Shown: positions 52,590 through 61,776, counted from the stretch's first letter. The stretch is DNA of 64,000 nt from Desulfurispira natronophila (GCF_014203025.1 NZ_JACHID010000008.1:62001-126000); one strand, 5' to 3'. The notes: a model not told the origin generated them from the letters alone. Numbers and translations: made by a program.

Positions 52590-53870
52590 TTACGTAGCTA
52601 CTGGCTCTTTGCTACGCTTAATGCGGGCAAAGTAAAAGCCGTCCAGGCCATGTATTGCCGGGTTAATAAAGTAGCCCTGTTGGGTGCGCTCAAGAGACTC
52701 CTGAATCCGGTTGCGGGCTTTCAGTTCCGGAATGTGTTCTGCCCAGTCAAAAGGCAGAGTAAAGTCAACTTTGAATTTATGGGAGGATTTTTGCAGGGTT
52801 GCCTCCACGATACTGTCGTTTTCCCGCTTAAAGATAGAGCAGGTGGCGTAGCAAAGGATGCCCCCAGGCTTCAGGAGGCCCAGACTGGCCTCCAAGAGTA
52901 GCTGCTGTGTGGAGACCAGATGGTTTAAGCCCTGTGGAGTGCGCAGAAACTTTCCTTCTGGGTGCTTACTAAAGGTGCCGGTAGCTGTGCATGGGGCATC
53001 CAGATAGATTCGGTCAAAACTGCTCGGCGCAAAGGGGGGGTGGCGCCCATCACAGCAAAGCAACTTGGGGAGAGGCACCCCCAGTCGTTTGGCTTCGTCG
53101 GGGATTCGCTGCAGGCGGGTTTCGCTGGCGTCTGCTCCCGTCAGCGTTGCTGGTGAGATCTCGGCTAGCATTAGGAGTTTGGTGCCCGGTGCGCAGCCCA
53201 TATCCAGCACTTGATGGGATTCTTTAACATCAAGGCAAAGCACTGAAATGAATCCGCCGGGCGAGACAACACTCCCCCCACCCTTGATGTCAGTCTGAAT
53301 GTCAGCGGCGCGGAAAAGCTGCAAGCTTCGTCGTATAAAAGCCTGTTGAGGTGCATTGAGGCGGGCGATAACTTTTTCAGGTGGGCTGGAAGTGCTCAGG
53401 GGTTCTTCCAGTATCCAGCGGGGTATGCTGTAACGCACTGAGGCATTGGCTATGGTATCAGCACTTTTCGGAAGAAAATGCTCAGGGTTCTTGCGGTAGC
53501 GGGTGAGGTTGCGCAATACTCCGTTGATCAGTGACTTTTGTCCAGGTCGCCGGCACATTTGGTTCGCCTGGTCGACAACAGTATAGTCGGGAACGTTGAG
53601 AAAGTAGGCTCGATAGGCGGATACCACCAGCAATGCGTAGACGAGGGGCTCCAGTTTTTCCAGGGGCCTCTGGCAGGATGACTGTACGATGCGCTCCAGC
53701 AGGTAAAGCTGGCGAAAAGCCCCCAGTAGCAGTTCCTTTAGGCTACCGGCTTCACCCCGAGCACGACTCATGGCCGCTTTGATGCTGAAGGGTTTACCCT
53801 GCCTGAAGTCAGTCATTACACTCACGGCAAGAGACAGGTGGATGGGAGAGTCAGGTTTTTTTTGCGACAT
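52590..53870 (-). CDS. rsmB: 16S rRNA m5C967 methyltransferase RsmB-like
   Basis: A 426-residue RNA (cytosine-5) methyltransferase. Residues 1-140 form the NusB-like RNA-binding domain (LLGAFRQLYLLERI, INGVLRNLTRYR). The C-terminal domain has the SAM site LDMGCAPGTKLLMLAE and two catalytic cysteine motifs, LDAPCTATGTFSKHPE and CYATCSIFKRENDS. The first Cys of the PC motif and the TC motif are intact, so it is probably active. It overlaps the upstream Rrf2 gene by 20 nt. Confidence 0.9.
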   Translation of the reverse strand: MSQKKPDSPIHLSLAVSVMTDFRQGKPFSIKAAMSRARGEAGSLKELLLGAFRQLYLLERIVQSSCQRPLEKLEPLVYALLVVSAYRAYFLNVPDYTVVDQANQMCRRPGQKSLINGVLRNLTRYRKNPEHFLPKSADTIANASVRYSIPRWILEEPLSTSSPPEKVIARLNAPQQAFIRRSLQLFRAADIQTDIKGGGSVVSPGGFISVLCLDVKESHQVLDMGCAPGTKLLMLAEISPATLTGADASETRLQRIPDEAKRLGVPLPKLLCCDGRHPPFAPSSFDRIYLDAPCTATGTFSKHPEGKFLRTPQGLNHLVSTQQLLLEASLGLLKPGGILCYATCSIFKRENDSIVEATLQKSSHKFKVDFTLPFDWAEHIPELKARNRIQESLERTQQGYFINPAIHGLDGFYFARIKRSKEPVAT

Positions 53871-54300
53871 GTTGCTGCGCCAGGGTGCTCAGTTGGCGTT
53901 CATCAAATACGAGGTCGCTGAGGGGAACTTGCCGTAGGCGATCAAAAAACTCTTGTTGTAGTTGGCACAAGAAGTCGGAGATGCGGCAGATTGCCTGCAG
54001 GCGACAAAACTGTGGATCGTCAAGGCAGGTGTTGAGGCTGCTGTTTGAGTTCATGGCAGCAAGGACGTCGTAAACGCTCAGACTTTCCGGCGAAACGGCG
54101 AGGCTCAGTCCGCCGTAGCGGCCAGTGCGGGATGTGATTATGTGGTGTCGCTTAAGATCCTGTATAACCTTGGCAACTACTGGACGGGTTAATCCCAGGT
54201 TCAGGCAAAGATCCTGCATCTTTACCCGTGTTCCCGTGCCTGCAAGATAGACTGCAATTCGTAGTGCATAGTCGGCCTCTTTGCGAATAAAAGTGGACAC
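53851..54300 (-). CDS. Rrf2 family regulator with three cysteines (Fe-S type)
   Basis: A 149-residue winged-helix regulator. The start is GTG at 54300, giving MSTFIRKEADYALRIAVYLA, with AGAGG 8 nt upstream. The recognition helix region is LGLTRPVVAKVIQDLKRHHI and the wing SRTGRYGGLSLA. Cys92, Cys99 and Cys105 (C-x6-C-x5-C) match the Fe-S ligands of IscR/NsrR-like members, so it may sense iron-sulfur status, NO or redox. It overlaps rsmB by 20 nt, an odd pairing. Confidence 0.85.
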   Translation of the reverse strand: MSTFIRKEADYALRIAVYLAGTGTRVKMQDLCLNLGLTRPVVAKVIQDLKRHHIITSRTGRYGGLSLAVSPESLSVYDVLAAMNSNSSLNTCLDDPQFCRLQAICRISDFLCQLQQEFFDRLRQVPLSDLVFDERQLSTLAQQHVAKKT

Positions 54301-54461
54301 GCTTTTGACCTCTCTTGCTTGGCAAGTTGTCGTTATCAGTGTAACGGTAGTTTTCCGCAACTTATTCGTGAACAAAGGGGTCTGCGGTTCGACGGGTGGC
54401 CGCTGGTCCATGTACCCTTGGATTTTAATGAAATCCTGCTGCAGTGTGAATGGCGCGATGC

Positions 54462-55484
54462 TTAGTTGACAAAAACATCCTTATAGAGAGCCATGTCTTC
54501 AAGGGCCCAGCCGGTTCCGCGTACAACGCTGGTGAGGGGGTCGTCAGCCATAATGACATTAACGCCGGTTTCTTTTTCCAGCAAAACATTGAGGTTGCGC
54601 AGCAATGCTCCACCACCAGTAAGGACGATACCGTAGTCAGCGACATCGGCGATAAGCTCAGGGCTGGTCTTTTCCAGAGCTCGCAGGACGGTTTTGACAA
54701 TGACATCCACTGGCTCACGGATGGTGCGGCGAATATGCTCGCTACTAATTTCTTTAGCGGTAGGGATTCCTGTTTCTACGCTACGTCCCTTGACCATGTG
54801 GGTCAGTTCCTGTTCGAGTGGATGGGCGCTTCCTATGGCAATCTTAACTTGTTCGGCCAGGTTTTCACCGATAAGCAGATTATGCTCCAAGCGCAGGTTG
54901 CGCATGATTGCTTCGTTGATTTCGTCTCCGGCTACTCGTACGCTTTCTGAGTAGGCGATGCCTCCCAGGCTGATAACAGCAACTTCCGTTGTGCCGCCAC
55001 CAATGTCGACAATCATGCTGCCTACTGGCTCAGAGATAGGCAGTCCCGCTCCAATGGCGGCAGCCATTGGCTCTTCAATAAGGTAGCAGTCCCGGGCGCC
55101 TGACTGCTCGGCGGCGTCAATAACCGCTCGCTTTTCCACTGAAGTTATTCCAGCAGGAACACAGATGATCATCCTGGGGTGCACCAGGTGGGCCCGGTTA
55201 TAGGCGGACTCAAGCATCTTTCGCATCATTTTATTGGTGACGTCAAAGTTGGCAATGACCCCATCTTTGAGGGGGCGGATGACCTCGATTTCTCGATTGG
55301 TGCGCCCAAGCATACGCTTGGCCTCAAGTCCCCAGGCCAGTACTTCGCCACTGTAGCGATCCATCGCCACTACGCTAGGTTCGTTGAGCACAATCCCTTT
55401 GCCTTTGCAAAAGATCAATGTGTTTGCGGTGCCGAGGTCCATGGCCATGTCTTTGGAAAAAAAGCGCTTGAAAAACCTAAACAT
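54462..55484 (-). CDS. mreB: Rod shape-determining protein MreB
   Basis: Bacterial actin that directs cell-wall elongation, 340 residues. The actin-fold motifs are DLGTANTLIF (phosphate 1), VPAGITSVEKRAVIDA, EEPMAAAIGAGLP, MIVDIGGGTTEVAVISLGG (phosphate 2) and VLTGGGALLRNL (adenosine). It is monocistronic in this window with no mreC/mreD nearby, which is unusual but not rare. A start ATG at 55484 has AGGAAG upstream. Confidence 0.96.
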   Translation of the reverse strand: MFRFFKRFFSKDMAMDLGTANTLIFCKGKGIVLNEPSVVAMDRYSGEVLAWGLEAKRMLGRTNREIEVIRPLKDGVIANFDVTNKMMRKMLESAYNRAHLVHPRMIICVPAGITSVEKRAVIDAAEQSGARDCYLIEEPMAAAIGAGLPISEPVGSMIVDIGGGTTEVAVISLGGIAYSESVRVAGDEINEAIMRNLRLEHNLLIGENLAEQVKIAIGSAHPLEQELTHMVKGRSVETGIPTAKEISSEHIRRTIREPVDVIVKTVLRALEKTSPELIADVADYGIVLTGGGALLRNLNVLLEKETGVNVIMADDPLTSVVRGTGWALEDMALYKDVFVN

Positions 55485-56143
55485 ACTTCTTCCTGCACTT
55501 CCCCTTGTGGTTACTCTATGAGTTATTCACGGTAGCATCGTGGGCCTGGCTCAACATGCACCCAAGGTATTTTGAGGACGAACCCTGGTGGCGATAAGAT
55601 TGAGACTTGGGTCATGCACTTTTGCAAGACTGCTTCGCAGGTTATCTCGTTTGGCAGGCCGTGAATATTTGCTGTGTTGTAAATAAATTTGATGCTGCTA
55701 CTCGTGGTTACAGGTTTGACCTGTACCTTTTGCGCTGCAACATGGGTCCATCTTTTGGATGGTGGTTTCGTATGGGTTGTACAAGTGGTGAATAGTACAG
55801 CTTCACTATACCCTGTAAAACAAAAAAATGAAACTCATGAAACTTAGTTGGCTGGCTTTTTCGCAGGTGGCCGGTCTTGGCGCAGTGCTATGCGCCTATA
55901 AGCGTCAACGAGCGTGTTCATGGGGTTTGTGTTTTCTCCGCGACACTTTCGCTCAGCGCATTCACTCCCGGGGTGTTTTCGCACTCCGTATAGAGAAGCT
56001 TCGCAATAATCTTGTTGTCCTGTATGGCGCTGTTGTATTTTGTGTATGAGTAAGCCCTTGCAGGTTCAGCGGTGCCGGACATTTCCCTTGGTTCCAGCTA
56101 GGCATCATGTTAACATGCTCTTTTGACTCAAGGAGTATTCACA
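55485..56143. other. Long intergenic region between mreB and crcB
   Basis: About 660 bp with no recognised gene. Two plus-strand frames (55607-55795, 55828-56049) lack ribosome-binding sites and look like chance. Short hairpins (ACAGG/CCTGT near 55708, CCATC/GATGG near 55748) are not organised. A perfect palindrome CATGTTAACATG lies at 56107-56118. Phrases like GTGAATA recur here and elsewhere in the window. Confidence 0.45.
56107..56118. promoter_or_regulatory. 12-bp perfect palindrome, possible operator
   Basis: CATGTTAACATG, 26 bp upstream of the start codon of the small ORF that precedes crcB. No promoter boxes are clear. Confidence 0.35.
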
Positions 56144-56329
56144 GTGCTTGATTTGGGTGGTTTTTCTGCGCAACAGGCTCGTGTAGTTGTGAACATGTAT
56201 ACAGATGAAAGAGCGTTAGTGAGCACTGCAGGCTGCTTTTGGGGCGACCCTTTTGTCGAGCAAGGGAGCAAGGAAAGCATGGCTCGCTTGGCTCCAAAAC
56301 GCTACTGTGGAGCTAAGTGGTGGCTGTAA
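56144..56329 (+). CDS. Small hypothetical protein upstream of crcB
   Basis: A 61-residue frame from GTG at 56144 to TAA at 56329, preceded by AAGGAG 8 nt upstream and overlapping crcB by 13 nt. The protein has no membrane segment and no motif I know. It could be a coupled leader peptide, a remnant of a longer gene or chance. Confidence 0.4.
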   Translation: MLDLGGFSAQQARVVVNMYTDERALVSTAGCFWGDPFVEQGSKESMARLAPKRYCGAKWWL

Positions 56330-56703
56330 ATATTTTGCTGGTGGCTTTGGGTGGTGCCATGGGCGCATTGGCCCGCTTTGGGACTGGGGTCCTGGCCTTG
56401 AGGGTTTTTGGGGGGAGTTTTCCTTATGGCACCCTTATGGTTAATGTGCTCGGTAGCTTTGTTCTTGGACTTCTTTACGTGATGATTGTGCAAAAGGGTT
56501 TGTTGAGCGAGCAGGTGCGCCTGTTGCTTGCTGTGGGTTTTTTGGGTTCCTACACCACCTTTAGCACTTTTGCGCTGGAGAGTGTGCTGCTGGGGGAGTC
56601 CGGGACGATTTTCCTGGCGGCACTCAATATTATTGCCAATGTATCTGTATGCTTGGGCGCTATGCTTTGCGCCATGTATCTTGCTCGCCTTTTGACTGCA
56701 TAA
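56317..56703 (+). CDS. crcB: Fluoride channel CrcB/Fluc
   Basis: A 128-residue four-helix membrane protein that exports fluoride as a dual-topology dimer. The family marks are GGAMGALARFG, GTLMVNVLGSFVLG (with the conserved Asn) and GFLGSYTTFSTFALE (pore Phe and Thr residues). Start is GTG at 56317 or 56320. No fluoride riboswitch is recognisable upstream. It is followed 18 nt later by rpiB. Confidence 0.95.
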   Translation: MVAVNILLVALGGAMGALARFGTGVLALRVFGGSFPYGTLMVNVLGSFVLGLLYVMIVQKGLLSEQVRLLLAVGFLGSYTTFSTFALESVLLGESGTIFLAALNIIANVSVCLGAMLCAMYLARLLTA

Positions 56704-56721
56704 CTTTTTGGAGGAATAGCA

Positions 56722-57171
56722 TTGAAAATAGCACTTGGGTGTGACCACGCTGGCCACATTCTCAAAGATCATGTTGCATCAGTCATTCGTGCCGCTGGTT
56801 TTGAAATTCTTGACTGTGGCTGCAATGGCACCAGTCGCGTTGACTATCCGGATTTCGCCGCCCTGGTCTGCAAAGCCATGGGCGACGGCAAGGCTCAGCG
56901 TGGAGTTCTTATCTGCGGCTCCGGCATTGGCATGAGCATTGCTGCTAACAAGTTTTCCGGCATACGTGCCACCCTGTGCAACGATCTCTACACCGCCCGC
57001 TTCAGCCGGCTTCACAATGACTCCAATGTGTTGTGCCTCGGTGGACGCATTATAGGCCCGGACCTGGCCACTGAGATTGTTACGATCTGGCTGCAAGCCG
57101 AGTTTGAAGGCGGGCGGCACTCTGGTCGCCTGCAGAAGATCGCCCATCTGGAATCCAACCTAAAGGAGTAG
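56722..57171 (+). CDS. rpiB: Ribose 5-phosphate isomerase B
   Basis: Interconverts ribose 5-phosphate and ribulose 5-phosphate; 149 residues. Typical RpiB/LacAB blocks are [48 protein letters not shown] and [18 protein letters not shown]. The catalytic Cys is in ICGSGIG. The start is TTG at 56722 with GGAGG 8 nt upstream. It lies 6 nt before ribBA, and its product supplies ribulose 5-phosphate, the substrate of the RibB half of that enzyme. Confidence 0.95.
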   Translation: MKIALGCDHAGHILKDHVASVIRAAGFEILDCGCNGTSRVDYPDFAALVCKAMGDGKAQRGVLICGSGIGMSIAANKFSGIRATLCNDLYTARFSRLHNDSNVLCLGGRIIGPDLATEIVTIWLQAEFEGGRHSGRLQKIAHLESNLKE

Positions 57172-57177
57172 TGACTC

Positions 57178-58389
57178 ATGGATGAACAGCGCTTTGACTC
57201 TATAGAGAGCGCCATTGAAGATATACGTAACGGTAAGATGGTTATACTGGTTGATGACGAAGATCGGGAGAATGAAGGTGATCTGGTTTGTGCTGCAGAG
57301 ATGGTCACTCCTGAAATTGTAAATTTTATGGCCAAGTATGGTCGCGGACTTATCTGTCTCTCTCTGGGGCGGGAGCGAGCAGAAAAGCTGCGGCTGGGGC
57401 CTATGGTCAGCGAGAATACCTGTGCCTTTGAAACGGCATTTACCGTATCTATTGAGGCTCGAGAAGGTGTGACTACAGGCATTAGTGCCCAGGATCGAGC
57501 TCATACCATTCTGACTGCAGTAACTCCTGACGCCAGCGCCGATGACTTAGTGCGCCCAGGTCACGTTTTTCCCCTTATTGCCAAAGATGGCGGTGTGCTG
57601 CAGCGCACGGGCCAGACAGAGGGCAGTGTCGACCTGGCTCGCCTGGCTGGACTGGAACCGGCGGGGGTGATATGCGAAATCATGAACGATGATGGCACTA
57701 TGGCACGTTATCCTGAACTGCGCTCCTTTGCTGATGAAAACGATCTTAAGTTAGTGACCATCAAGGATCTCATCGCCTACCGCATTCATGTGGCTAACGA
57801 GTTCTGTATAGAGCGTATTGCCCAGGCTACCCTGCCCACTCGTTATGGTGGAGAGTTCACCCTGATCGGTTACCGCTCTCGCGTTGATGGCAGCGAGCAC
57901 ATTGCTCTGGTTAAGGGTAATATATCCTCTGATGAGCCAACTTTGGTGAGAGTGCACTCCCAGTGCCTAACGGGAGATGTCTTTGGCTCATTGCGCTGCG
58001 ATTGCGGTTCCCAGATTCAAACGGCTATGCAGATGATTGCCGATGCCGGCTCAGGTGTGTTGCTCTACCTTTTCCAGGAGGGCCGGGGTATCGGAATTCT
58101 AAATAAAATTCGCGCTTATCACCTTCAGGATGAAGGCATGGATACAGTGGAGGCTAACGAGGCCCTGGGCTTTCCTGCAGACTTACGGGATTACGGTACT
58201 GGTGCACAAATTATTGCTGATCTGGGTATAAGTAAGATTCGCCTGCTTACGAACAACCCGCGAAAGATTGTTGGCCTGTCCGGCTACGGTATGGAAGTGG
58301 TGGAGAGGGTTCCCCTGTGCGGGGAGTGCAGCGAGCACAACCAGCATTACCTGGAAACAAAAAAGGGTAAACTGGGTCATATGCTTTGA
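57178..58389 (+). CDS. ribBA: Bifunctional DHBP synthase / GTP cyclohydrolase II
   Basis: A 403-residue riboflavin enzyme. The RibB half (1-200) makes 3,4-dihydroxy-2-butanone 4-phosphate from ribulose 5-phosphate: [27 protein letters not shown] and [20 protein letters not shown]. The RibA half (205-403) opens [23 protein letters not shown] (zinc cysteines), [20 protein letters not shown] and [12 protein letters not shown]. Both halves look complete. The ATG at 57178 has GGAG 9 nt upstream. It ends an rpiB-ribBA unit. Confidence 0.96.
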   Translation: MDEQRFDSIESAIEDIRNGKMVILVDDEDRENEGDLVCAAEMVTPEIVNFMAKYGRGLICLSLGRERAEKLRLGPMVSENTCAFETAFTVSIEAREGVTTGISAQDRAHTILTAVTPDASADDLVRPGHVFPLIAKDGGVLQRTGQTEGSVDLARLAGLEPAGVICEIMNDDGTMARYPELRSFADENDLKLVTIKDLIAYRIHVANEFCIERIAQATLPTRYGGEFTLIGYRSRVDGSEHIALVKGNISSDEPTLVRVHSQCLTGDVFGSLRCDCGSQIQTAMQMIADAGSGVLLYLFQEGRGIGILNKIRAYHLQDEGMDTVEANEALGFPADLRDYGTGAQIIADLGISKIRLLTNNPRKIVGLSGYGMEVVERVPLCGECSEHNQHYLETKKGKLGHML

Positions 58390-58612
58390 ACGTGGCAGTG
58401 TGCTGCGGGGCCATGCATGATTCTGACGGTACGACACGAAGAAAGTGCTTCTAGTGGTATGATGTGTTGACAGTATGGGGATCATGATCGCCAAGTAGAA
58501 GCGAAAGTCAGATTGAGCGTTGTCACTGTTTTCTGTGATGATACTTGGGGTAGTACCCTGGTTATCCTGAATATTTTTTATTCTGAAGTATTGGCTTGGA
58601 GATCGCCACGGT

Positions 58613-59791
58613 ATGCGTCGAATATCCGTTGATAAGATCAAGTCTGGTGAAAAGACAGCAGGGGAGGTCTATGCAGATGGCACAACCCTGCTGGCGGGAG
58701 CTGGGTATAAGCTGAGTGGGAAAAACCTGGATCGTATCGACGAGCTAGGCATCCTCTGGGTTTATATGGATGATCCCCGCACTGAAGGGTTAGAGCCTAC
58801 AGGAACGATCAGTGATGATGTCAAGCGAGCCAATAAGGCCAAGGTTCAGCATGCCTTTGAGGCCATAGCTGCTGAGTACGCCACAGATCTTCCCATTTCA
58901 GCACAGCAACGACTTGAGTCTATTGAAGAGCAAAAAGGAATTTCCGCAGACATTTTTAATGAACTGGAGTCTGTTGCCAAATCTACCCTTGATAATATTC
59001 TGCTGGGCAGCTCCCGCATGTTTGTTCCCCTGCCGCAGGAAGAGCGTGAAGGCTACCTGGCTCACCACGGGCTGGAGGTTTTGGCCGGATGCGTCATGAT
59101 GGCTCGCAAACTTTCCCTTGATAGCAAGGAGATGGCTGCAATAGCTATTGGCGGCATGCTGCACAACACGGGAATGCTCTTTTTGCCAGATGAGATTATC
59201 AGTGGTGAAGGGGAGCTGAGCGATGATCAGATTAAGTACATGCAGTATCATCCGGTTTTTGGTTATGAGTATTTGCGCAAAAATCCCCGGGTGGGAATCC
59301 TGACAGCTCACATGGCATACCAGCACCATGAGAATCAAGACGGAAGTGGTTACCCTCGCGGCCTGTGTGGCACTAACAAAATACCTCGCCGCAAGGAGCC
59401 TATCAGTACCCGCCCCCAGGTTCATCGCTATGCTGAAATCTGCGCTATAGTGGATACTTTTGTGGCTCTTGGTTCACCCCGTCCTTATCGGCAGGCGATG
59501 CCGACAGATCGGGCTTTGGATGTCATTATGCGTATGGCTGGAAGTAAGCTTAACCTGGAAATGGTTAAGGCCTTTCTCTCTATAACGCCTCGTTACCCTG
59601 TTGGCAGTGAGGTTATGATCATGAATGGTGAATTTTCCGGTTATCATGCTATAGTGTGGGAAGTTTCCCAGCAGGAGCTTAACCGGCCTCTGATAAAGAT
59701 ACTCAACGACCCCGACTTTTCATCAGTAGAAGAAAGCATATTTATTGACCTCAGTGTGCAGCCCTTTATTCAGCTGCAGGGTTTGATATAA
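58613..59791 (+). CDS. HD-GYP-like protein with degenerate HD motif
   Basis: A 392-residue signalling protein. The first 130 residues are an unrecognised helical/beta region. The HD-GYP-like domain runs from about 145 to 330. The canonical HD-x-GK motif reads HNTGM at residues 184-188, so the metal-binding Asp and the Lys are lost. The HHE (238-240) and DGSGYP (243-248) motifs are intact. It may bind c-di-GMP or act as a scaffold rather than hydrolyse it. It is followed 22 nt later by cheW, indicating a chemosensory or motility context. The ATG at 58613 has GGAG 10 nt upstream. Confidence 0.87.
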   Translation: MRRISVDKIKSGEKTAGEVYADGTTLLAGAGYKLSGKNLDRIDELGILWVYMDDPRTEGLEPTGTISDDVKRANKAKVQHAFEAIAAEYATDLPISAQQRLESIEEQKGISADIFNELESVAKSTLDNILLGSSRMFVPLPQEEREGYLAHHGLEVLAGCVMMARKLSLDSKEMAAIAIGGMLHNTGMLFLPDEIISGEGELSDDQIKYMQYHPVFGYEYLRKNPRVGILTAHMAYQHHENQDGSGYPRGLCGTNKIPRRKEPISTRPQVHRYAEICAIVDTFVALGSPRPYRQAMPTDRALDVIMRMAGSKLNLEMVKAFLSITPRYPVGSEVMIMNGEFSGYHAIVWEVSQQELNRPLIKILNDPDFSSVEESIFIDLSVQPFIQLQGLI

Positions 59792-59813
59792 ACCCCCGGA
59801 TAAGGAGAAATTC

Positions 59814-60326
59814 ATGACTCAGCCAAGTATCGAACCCACCAGTGATGAGCCTGGTGCTCTTGATCCCCGGCCGGTGGAAGAGGAGTTGCAGTTTGTCAAC
59901 TTCGATCTGGCTGGCGAGGAGTATCTTGTCAGTGTTGATATGGTGCGGGAGATTATCAAGAAGATAACTATCACCTCAATACCCAAAAGTTCACCCTATG
60001 TGGAGGGTATAATCGACCTGCGAGGCTCAGTTATTCCTATTATTGATCTGCGAAAAAAACTTGGCCACCCCCCCGTCAGTGGGGAGCTGGAGCAGAATAT
60101 TATTATTGTGGAAGCTGCCAGCAAACTTATCGGCCTTGTGGTTGATGGAGTGCGCGAAGTTATCCGTACCAGCGCCAAAAAAATCGAGTCCAAGCCTTCT
60201 ATACATAAAAGCACAGAAAACTATCTCACTGGTGTCCTGCAGCGTCAGGATCGCTTACTTATTGTGCTGGACATTGGGGCACTCTTCAAGGAGAGTGATA
60301 TGTGGGAGATCGCCAATGGTACCTGA
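59814..60326 (+). CDS. cheW: CheW-like chemotaxis coupling protein
   Basis: A 170-residue CheW-domain protein. After an acidic, Pro-rich N-terminus (1-25) come FVNFDLAGEEYLVSVDMVRE, SSPYVEGIIDLRGSVIPIID and VVDGVREVIR, the hallmark strands of CheW. It would couple receptors to CheA. AGGAG lies 7 nt before the ATG at 59814. It is in a unit with HD-GYP upstream; a weak hairpin (TGACAGCA/TGCTGTCA, 60368-60408) separates it from the next gene. Confidence 0.93.
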   Translation: MTQPSIEPTSDEPGALDPRPVEEELQFVNFDLAGEEYLVSVDMVREIIKKITITSIPKSSPYVEGIIDLRGSVIPIIDLRKKLGHPPVSGELEQNIIIVEAASKLIGLVVDGVREVIRTSAKKIESKPSIHKSTENYLTGVLQRQDRLLIVLDIGALFKESDMWEIANGT

Positions 60327-60500
60327 TGCTTTATACTGCCCCGCCAGCTGTTTTTTTGGGTGACTCCTGACAGCATCCGGGCGTGTTTTTGTGGGGGTGC
60401 TGCTGTCACGGGCTTTCGTTAAATTGCCTCAAGCTTTCTGCCTTGCAGGTCGTGAATAGCGACGTGTGTGGTTTTCCGAATTCAAGTAAGGAGAGCGATT

Positions 60501-61421
60501 ATGCACCACTACTCGATACTCTGGATAGCTGATCATGGGGAATCCCGGTATCAGTCCCATATAGAAGCTATTGCCGACAGTGGATACCGCACACTTCTGA
60601 GCTCTCCTGCCAATGCTTTTGGTTATTACTGGGATACCATGCCCGATATTATTATTGACGAAGTTGGCTCACAGTGCCTCAACGAGCAGACTATTGTCAA
60701 AATTCACAAAACCATGCCTGATGTGCCTGTTATTGTTATCAGTAGCAACGCACCAGAAGTGAGTGCTGTGCTTGGCTGCGTTCGTTGTGGAGCACAGGAC
60801 TACCTGTACAATCCGGACAGTGAAGAGTTGTTGCAGGCGCTTGAGTCTGCAGTTTTGCGTCTTTCGCGTAGCTACCGCAATAACCTGGTGCTAAAGCAGC
60901 TCGTAGAAGAGCGCCGGGAGTTTTTGCTGGACAATAGCATTGACCTCATTCACGCAGTCATCAGCTCCCTTATGCCCGCCATTAATACTTTCTGCACTGC
61001 CAAGTGTGCCAATGAAATCCGCATGGCACTTTTTGAGATACTGCTTAACGCTATAGAGCACGGCAACCTGGACATAGGGTACGAGGAAAAGAACCGGGCC
61101 CTGGATGAGGGAAGCTACCAAGAGCTTTTTCACCGTCAAATTAAGCGTCACGGTCACAGGAAAGTGCGCTTTGTAGCTATTTTTCGGCGCAATATTTTCA
61201 CCTTTGTAGTGGAGGACGAAGGCAGTGGCTTTGATGTCAAGGGGTTGCCTGATCCGCGGGATGCAGAAAACCTGCTGCGCACCTCGGGGCGAGGGATTCT
61301 TATGAGTTACTACTACATGGACCGCATGCAATACAATGCAGTGGGTAATCGGGTTATTCTTGCCAAAAAGGCTGACAAGGTGTGTGCGCAAAAACCGCAG
61401 CGACGGAGAAAAAAGCCATGA
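60501..61421 (+). CDS. Receiver-like domain fused to HATPase (anti-sigma/serine-kinase type)
   Basis: A 306-residue signalling protein. Residues 1-125 form a receiver-like fold (YSILWIADHGESRYQ, MPDIIIDEVGSQ, VPVIVISSNAPEVS, CGAQDYLYNP). The likely phospho-acceptor Asp is shifted by one position and only one of the N-terminal acidic residues remains, so phosphorylation is uncertain. The C-terminal part (from about 170) is an RsbW-like ATPase: MALFEILLNAIEHGNLDIG (N box), VVEDEGSGFD and GRGILMSYYYMD (G boxes). It may control an anti-sigma or switch partner. AAGGAGAG lies 7 nt before the ATG at 60501. Confidence 0.83.
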   Translation: MHHYSILWIADHGESRYQSHIEAIADSGYRTLLSSPANAFGYYWDTMPDIIIDEVGSQCLNEQTIVKIHKTMPDVPVIVISSNAPEVSAVLGCVRCGAQDYLYNPDSEELLQALESAVLRLSRSYRNNLVLKQLVEERREFLLDNSIDLIHAVISSLMPAINTFCTAKCANEIRMALFEILLNAIEHGNLDIGYEEKNRALDEGSYQELFHRQIKRHGHRKVRFVAIFRRNIFTFVVEDEGSGFDVKGLPDPRDAENLLRTSGRGILMSYYYMDRMQYNAVGNRVILAKKADKVCAQKPQRRRKKP

Positions 61422-61612
61422 AAGTCACTTGCAGTACCTGCGCCTGGCGTGGTGATTGTAAAAAGAAATTCAGTATTGCAGATCCCTCTCGTTGCCCAGA
61501 TTACGTGGCGGATGTTGCTATTGAGCAGGCCTGGGCCGCAGAAGAGGCTGCCTGGGAGAAAGGGCTCAAAGCAGGTGAAGGCAGTAAAAGACAACAAAAC
61601 ACGCCAGAGTGA
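61418..61612 (+). CDS. Small cysteine-rich hypothetical protein
   Basis: A 64-residue protein starting MKVTCSTCAWRGDCKKKF and continuing SRCPDY: four cysteines in a C-x2-C-x5-C-x11-C pattern that could bind zinc. The remainder is a helical acidic/alanine-rich tail. Its ATG overlaps the stop of the ATPase gene (ATGA), so it is translationally coupled to it. Family not recognised. Confidence 0.7.
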   Translation: MKVTCSTCAWRGDCKKKFSIADPSRCPDYVADVAIEQAWAAEEAAWEKGLKAGEGSKRQQNTPE

Positions 61613-61621
61613 AGTTTTTGC

Positions 61622-61649
61622 TTGAAATCCTGTCATAATTCACTATAAT
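61622..61649 (+). promoter_or_regulatory. Sigma-70 promoter of tRNA cluster
   Basis: TTGAAA (61622-61627), a 16-nt spacer and perfect TATAAT (61644-61649), about 44 nt before the first tRNA. Confidence 0.75.
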
Positions 61650-61692
61650 CCCCCCTGTTTCTGAGCGGGAAAACCCGGAATGAAACACCTAG

Positions 61693-61768
61693 GCTGGTGT
61701 AGCTCAACTGGTAGAGCAGCTGACTTGTAATCAGCCGGTTGGGGGTTCAAGTCCTCTCACCAGCTCCA
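61693..61768 (+). tRNA. tRNA-Thr (anticodon TGT)
   Basis: A 76-nt tRNA with 7-bp acceptor stem GCTGGTG/CACCAGC, the D-arm GTAGCTCAACTGGTAGAGC, anticodon loop CTTGTAA (anticodon TGT), T-arm with GGTTCAAGTCC, and an encoded CCA end. First of three tRNAs. Confidence 0.97.
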
Positions 61769-61776
61769 CACAATTT

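Noticed and set aside
55607-56049. Two small plus-strand ORFs after mreB
   Set aside because: Neither has a ribosome-binding site and both have unusual amino-acid composition; probably chance.
56100-56320. Fluoride riboswitch upstream of crcB
   Set aside because: The conserved GGNGATG and GCTGATG core elements are not present.
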